NCBI GenBank assembly: GCA_938091275.1
Contig: CALKMY010000021.1
Span: 1 to 8,621 of the forward strand
Length of the DNA: 8,621 nucleotides
From: Candidatus Nanopelagicales bacterium
GTDB lineage: Bacteria > Actinomycetota > Actinomycetes > S36-B12
Direction of reading: 5' to 3'
Below, one piece after another: positions 6,389-8,621 of this stretch. Each line of letters starts with the position of its first letter. The first letter of the stretch is position 1. Both the position numbers and the translations under genes were made by a program. The notes beneath the pieces are model-generated. The model was given only the letters and a program-made list of their open reading frames with translations, made no database searches and was not told where the DNA came from.

Positions 6389-6394
6389 ATCTCC

Positions 6395-6645
6395 TACCGC
6401 ACCGCAAGGTGCGGGACGGTCCGAAAACTAGCGGCCTACCGGGCCAGACCCGGAAGTCCCCGAGTGCTGGCGGGGATGGCGGCAGGGAGCGGGTCGGGAA
6501 AGGAAACGAGCTGAAGGCGCTGCGGAAACGCAGGGCGAGCCACGCGGACTGCACACACCGCGAAGGCCCCGGGAAACCGGGCGGCAGCCGAGAACTTTCA
6601 TGGCAAGGCCCCTCGAACTCATACTTCGAGGGGCCTTGCTCTTTG
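6395..6645 (+). ncRNA. Candidate structured non-coding RNA, family not recognised
   Basis: About 250 nt between a plausible promoter and a clear terminator have no credible reading frame but dense secondary structure. Hairpins visible by eye are a 7-bp stem with a GCAA tetraloop (6397-6414), CCGGG/CCCGG (6439-6453), TCCCCG/CGGGGA (6457-6476), CTGCG-GAAA-CGCAG (6520-6533), CGCGG/CCGCG with a 10-nt loop (6543-6562), and CCCGG-GAAA-CCGGG (6568-6581). Three stems carry GNRA loops, which suggests tertiary contacts or selection on fold. Purine-rich single-stranded stretches such as GGGAAAGGAAACGAG (about 6496-6510) lie between them. Conserved marks of RNase P RNA, tmRNA, SRP RNA and the common riboswitches were looked for and not seen. 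It could be a polymerase-binding RNA of the 6S or Ms1 kind, another trans-acting RNA, or a large unclassified RNA. It lies between divergent tgt and convergent oleD and cannot be a leader of either. Both ends are approximate. Confidence 0.6.
6604..6645 (+). terminator. Intrinsic terminator of the candidate RNA (possibly bidirectional)
   Basis: A perfect 14-bp stem with a 7-nt loop (arms 6604-6617 and 6625-6638, CAAGGCCCCTCGAA and its complement) is followed on the plus strand by CTCTTTGTG. The T-rich side shows it is built to end plus-strand transcription, while oleD reaches it from the other side 49 nt after its stop and may use it too. No plus-strand protein gene precedes it, which is the main argument that an RNA gene does. 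Confidence 0.85.
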
Positions 6646-6687
6646 TGCTGGTGGCCCTTGTCTACCGGCCCGCGGGCATTCGTCGGC

Positions 6688-7713
6688 TTAGGCGCGCCGA
6701 AGCGACGCCGCCAACCGCGCGATTCCCTCATCGAAGGAGACCCGGGGCCTCCACCGGAGCGCTTCCCATGTCTGACGGGGGTCAAACCAATGCGCCGTGG
6801 ACAGCTGCTCGACGAGAAATCGAGTGATCACCGGCTCTCGACCTGAAACCGAAGCCGCGGCCTCGCCCACGGTTCCGGCCACCCACGCGGGGCCTCGGGG
6901 AACAGACCTCACGGATATCTCGATCCCGGCTGCGTCGACGATGGCCTCGATGACGTCGCGCACCGGTCGGGGCTCACCGTTGCTCACCACGAAGGCGCGG
7001 CCTCGGACCGACGGATCCTGCGCTCGGTCCAGCGCTCGCACAATCGCCTCTCCTGCGTTATCGACATAGGTCGTGTCAATGAGGGCGCGGCCGCCGTCGA
7101 TCAGGAACAGGCGACCACTCGCGGCTCGATCGATGATGCGTCCGACCAGTTGCTGATCACCCGGGCCCCACACCAAGTGCGGTCGCACCGTGACGACCGG
7201 CACGCTGACGCGCGGATCGAGCGCGATGCGCTCGGCCATCGCCTTTGATCGCGAGTAGTGACCGCGGGTTCGAGCCGGATCGGCAATATCGGCTGCAGCG
7301 GCGATGAGCGGCTCCCCCACATGCGCGACCGACGGCGAGGACACGTAGACGAACGCGTGGACACCCGCGTCGGCCGCACAGTCGAGAACAAGACGGGTTC
7401 CTTCGACGTTGACAGTCTCGAATTGCGGCCACGACCCGTCGATTCCCACCCGCGCCGCCAAATGAACGACAGCGTCCACGCCGTCGAGCGCACGTCGCAC
7501 ATGGGAGGCTTCGACGATGGATCCCAGAAAGTCCTCGACGCGTGCACCGCCCATCGATTGGTCATCGGCCATCCCCGAGGGGTGCCGCTGAAAGCACACG
7601 ACATCCCAGCCGTCCGCGAGCGCCGCCCGAACAACAGAGTTTCCGAGCAATCCGCGCCCACCTGTGACCAGCAATCGACCTTTCGACCCAGGTGACGACA
7701 GACTCCCACTCAT
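6688..7713 (-). CDS. oleD: NAD(P)-dependent 2-alkyl-3-oxoalkanoate reductase, OleD type
   Basis: This extended short-chain dehydrogenase of the 3-beta-HSD/OleD type would reduce the beta-keto acid made by OleA to the beta-hydroxy acid used by OleC, in head-to-head fatty-acid condensation. The 341-residue protein shows the nucleotide-binding VTGGRGLLG (16-24), VVHLAARVG (82-90), VYVSSPSV (122-129, catalytic Ser), HYSRSK (Y153 and K157), and the family stretch VRPHLVWGPGDQQL followed by DTTYVDNAGEA. PRVSFDEGIARL near the C-terminus is also typical. The frame extends upstream to 7809, but that lies inside oleC. The ATG at 7713 overlaps the oleC stop as ATGA, which points to translational coupling, and is chosen. 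It is the last gene of its operon, 49 nt before the terminator hairpin. By fold alone a sugar-nucleotide or steroid epimerase/dehydrogenase is possible; the OleC partner favours OleD. Confidence 0.8.
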   Translation of the reverse strand: MSGSLSSPGSKGRLLVTGGRGLLGNSVVRAALADGWDVVCFQRHPSGMADDQSMGGARVEDFLGSIVEASHVRRALDGVDAVVHLAARVGIDGSWPQFETVNVEGTRLVLDCAADAGVHAFVYVSSPSVAHVGEPLIAAAADIADPARTRGHYSRSKAMAERIALDPRVSVPVVTVRPHLVWGPGDQQLVGRIIDRAASGRLFLIDGGRALIDTTYVDNAGEAIVRALDRAQDPSVRGRAFVVSNGEPRPVRDVIEAIVDAAGIEISVRSVPRGPAWVAGTVGEAAASVSGREPVITRFLVEQLSTAHWFDPRQTWEALRWRPRVSFDEGIARLAASLRRA

Positions 7714-8621
7714 CCGTGCCCCGCAAGAAGCCGCTCCGCGTCTGCCGCAAGGCGCGTACGGTCGATTTTGGCGCCGTGTCGGATGTCCACCGGCATCCGA
7801 TCGATCCACAGCACCGCCGCGACATCGGGCACATGCGCATCACGCGCGATAGCGCGCACACGCGTCGCCAAACTCATCTCCGCGAGATCGACGTGCCGCT
7901 GCCGCATTCGTGGCGCACCTGCGCCGACGACGGCGGGAGCGCAGACAACCACGAGCACTTGCGCACCGGCTGGCCCCACACCGACCGCTGCAGTCACGAT
8001 CCGGTCGGCGCCGACTCCGCCCAGACCCTCCTCGATGCGCTGTTCGATCGAGACCGGGCCAACAGGCCCCTTCACCGTGGTGATCACGTGGCCCAGACGA
8101 CCCTCAAGCCATAGCCGGCCCTGCTTATCGAGAACTCCGACATCCCCCGTCCGGTGCCATCCCCGATTGCGCGAGGTGCGTTGCTCCACGAACGCTTGTG
8201 CGTCGTAACGATCCTTCATATGAGGAGCTCGGAGGGCTACTTCCCCGAGGACTCCCGCCTCGGTGCTCAGTTCGCTCGACGGCGTGCCATCAGAATCCAC
8301 CACCGCCACAGCGATCTCCACCGACGGCAGCGGCCGACCGACGAGCACCCCCGCCCCCGGCGGCTCCGCGAGCACCTCGCGAGCGGTCACGTCCGTTGCC
8401 GGAAGAACCTCGGTCATGCCGTACGGCGTGCGAACGTCACACTCCGGCCACAGGTCCATGACGTCGCGCAGCAACGAGCGAGCGATCGGTGCACCCGCGA
8501 GCAGCAGCAGCCGAAGAGACGATCCGGCGCGCGCGAGTCGGGTGCGGGCGTGCGAGCCCGGTCGAGCCCCAGAGAGCACCGAACTCAGCGCCGCCGGCGA
8601 CATCCACATGACCGTTCCCCC
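7710..8621 (-). CDS. oleC: AMP-dependent synthetase, OleC-type beta-lactone synthetase, C-terminal part (cut by right window edge)
   Basis: This is the last 303 residues of an ANL-superfamily adenylating enzyme that normally has about 550. OleC members adenylate a beta-hydroxy acid and close it to a beta-lactone, which OleB then decarboxylates to an olefin. Visible motifs are LLLLAGAPIARSLL (38-51), TPYGMTEVLPA (65-75, the A5 region), GWHRTGDVGVLD (154-165, with the ATP-ribose Asp), GRLWLEGR (168-175), and a C-terminus MPVDIRHGAKIDRTRLA (276-292) that resembles the PVDIRHNxKI block of OleC rather than the SGKI ending of ordinary acyl-CoA ligases. The frame is open to the window edge. Its TGA overlaps the oleD ATG. 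Fusion to OleB, as in some actinobacteria, cannot be tested here. A generic acyl-CoA synthetase is the alternative. Confidence 0.8.
   Translation of the reverse strand, partial: GGTVMWMSPAALSSVLSGARPGSHARTRLARAGSSLRLLLLAGAPIARSLLRDVMDLWPECDVRTPYGMTEVLPATDVTAREVLAEPPGAGVLVGRPLPSVEIAVAVVDSDGTPSSELSTEAGVLGEVALRAPHMKDRYDAQAFVEQRTSRNRGWHRTGDVGVLDKQGRLWLEGRLGHVITTVKGPVGPVSIEQRIEEGLGGVGADRIVTAAVGVGPAGAQVLVVVCAPAVVGAGAPRMRQRHVDLAEMSLATRVRAIARDAHVPDVAAVLWIDRMPVDIRHGAKIDRTRLAADAERLLAGHG

Noticed and set aside
6395..6645. RNase P RNA, tmRNA or SRP RNA as the identity of the candidate RNA
   Set aside because: The GAGGAAAGTCC and ACAGAA-type core of RNase P, the tRNA-like ends and tag frame of tmRNA, and the GGAAGG/AGCA apical loop of SRP RNA were looked for on both strands and not found.
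6234..6785. Open frame of 183 codons on the minus strand across the tgt-oleD gap
   Set aside because: It overlaps the oleD 3' end and the candidate RNA in antisense, has biased composition, and resembles no protein family.
6370..6846. Open frame of 158 codons on the plus strand
   Set aside because: It is low-complexity and Arg/Gly/Pro-rich, runs through the terminator hairpin and into antisense oleD, and has no RBS. The hairpin content fits RNA better.
7713..7809. OleD start further upstream (to 7809)
   Set aside because: The added residues lie wholly within the oleC coding region in another frame and are unlike the family. The ATGA overlap supports the start at 7713.

Overview
The window is GC-rich and looks like chromosomal DNA from an actinobacterium (class Actinomycetia). 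The evidence is the argS-lysA gene pair, the LysA N-terminus beginning MRAHPAGPRH, the actinobacterial version of TGT (FDCVSPAR in place of the FDCVxPTR common elsewhere), a tRNA without encoded CCA, and GTG starts with little Shine-Dalgarno sequence. I cannot place the genus. No phage, insertion sequence, CRISPR or restriction genes are visible.

Layout from left to right. (1) On the minus strand, argS (721-2385) is followed after 45 nt by lysA (1-675, cut by the left edge). This is the start of the common actinobacterial argS-lysA-(hom-thrC-thrB) cluster. (2) Divergent from it, on the plus strand, a cold-shock protein gene (2587-2790) has a good ribosome binding site and a strong terminator. 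It is followed by an unrecognised small membrane protein (2880-3182). (3) A YihY/BrkB-type membrane protein gene (3226-4197, minus) is back-to-back with tRNA-Arg(CCG) (4227-4299, plus). The tRNA gene runs almost directly into a YhhQ-family queuosine-precursor transporter gene, whose ATG lies one base after the tRNA. (4) The transporter converges on tgt (4972-6237, minus), the tRNA-guanine transglycosylase that would use the imported base. The two stop codons share one CTAG palindrome. (5) The 450-bp gap 6238-6687 holds a strong-looking plus-strand promoter, about 250 nt of non-coding DNA rich in GNRA-capped hairpins, and a 14-bp terminator hairpin. This is probably an independent structured RNA gene of a family I do not recognise. 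(6) At the right edge, on the minus strand, are oleC (partial) and oleD, joined by an ATGA overlap. They belong to the head-to-head fatty-acid condensation pathway for beta-lactones and long-chain olefins.

Functionally, the centre of the window is a queuosine-salvage pair (transporter plus TGT) attached to a tRNA gene. The left end is lysine/diaminopimelate synthesis and arginyl-tRNA charging. The right end is the tail of a specialised lipid operon whose upstream genes (oleA, oleB) would lie beyond the window. The two points most worth following are the candidate RNA at about 6395-6645 and the tRNA-Arg/yhhQ junction, where tRNA 3' processing would create a practically leaderless mRNA.
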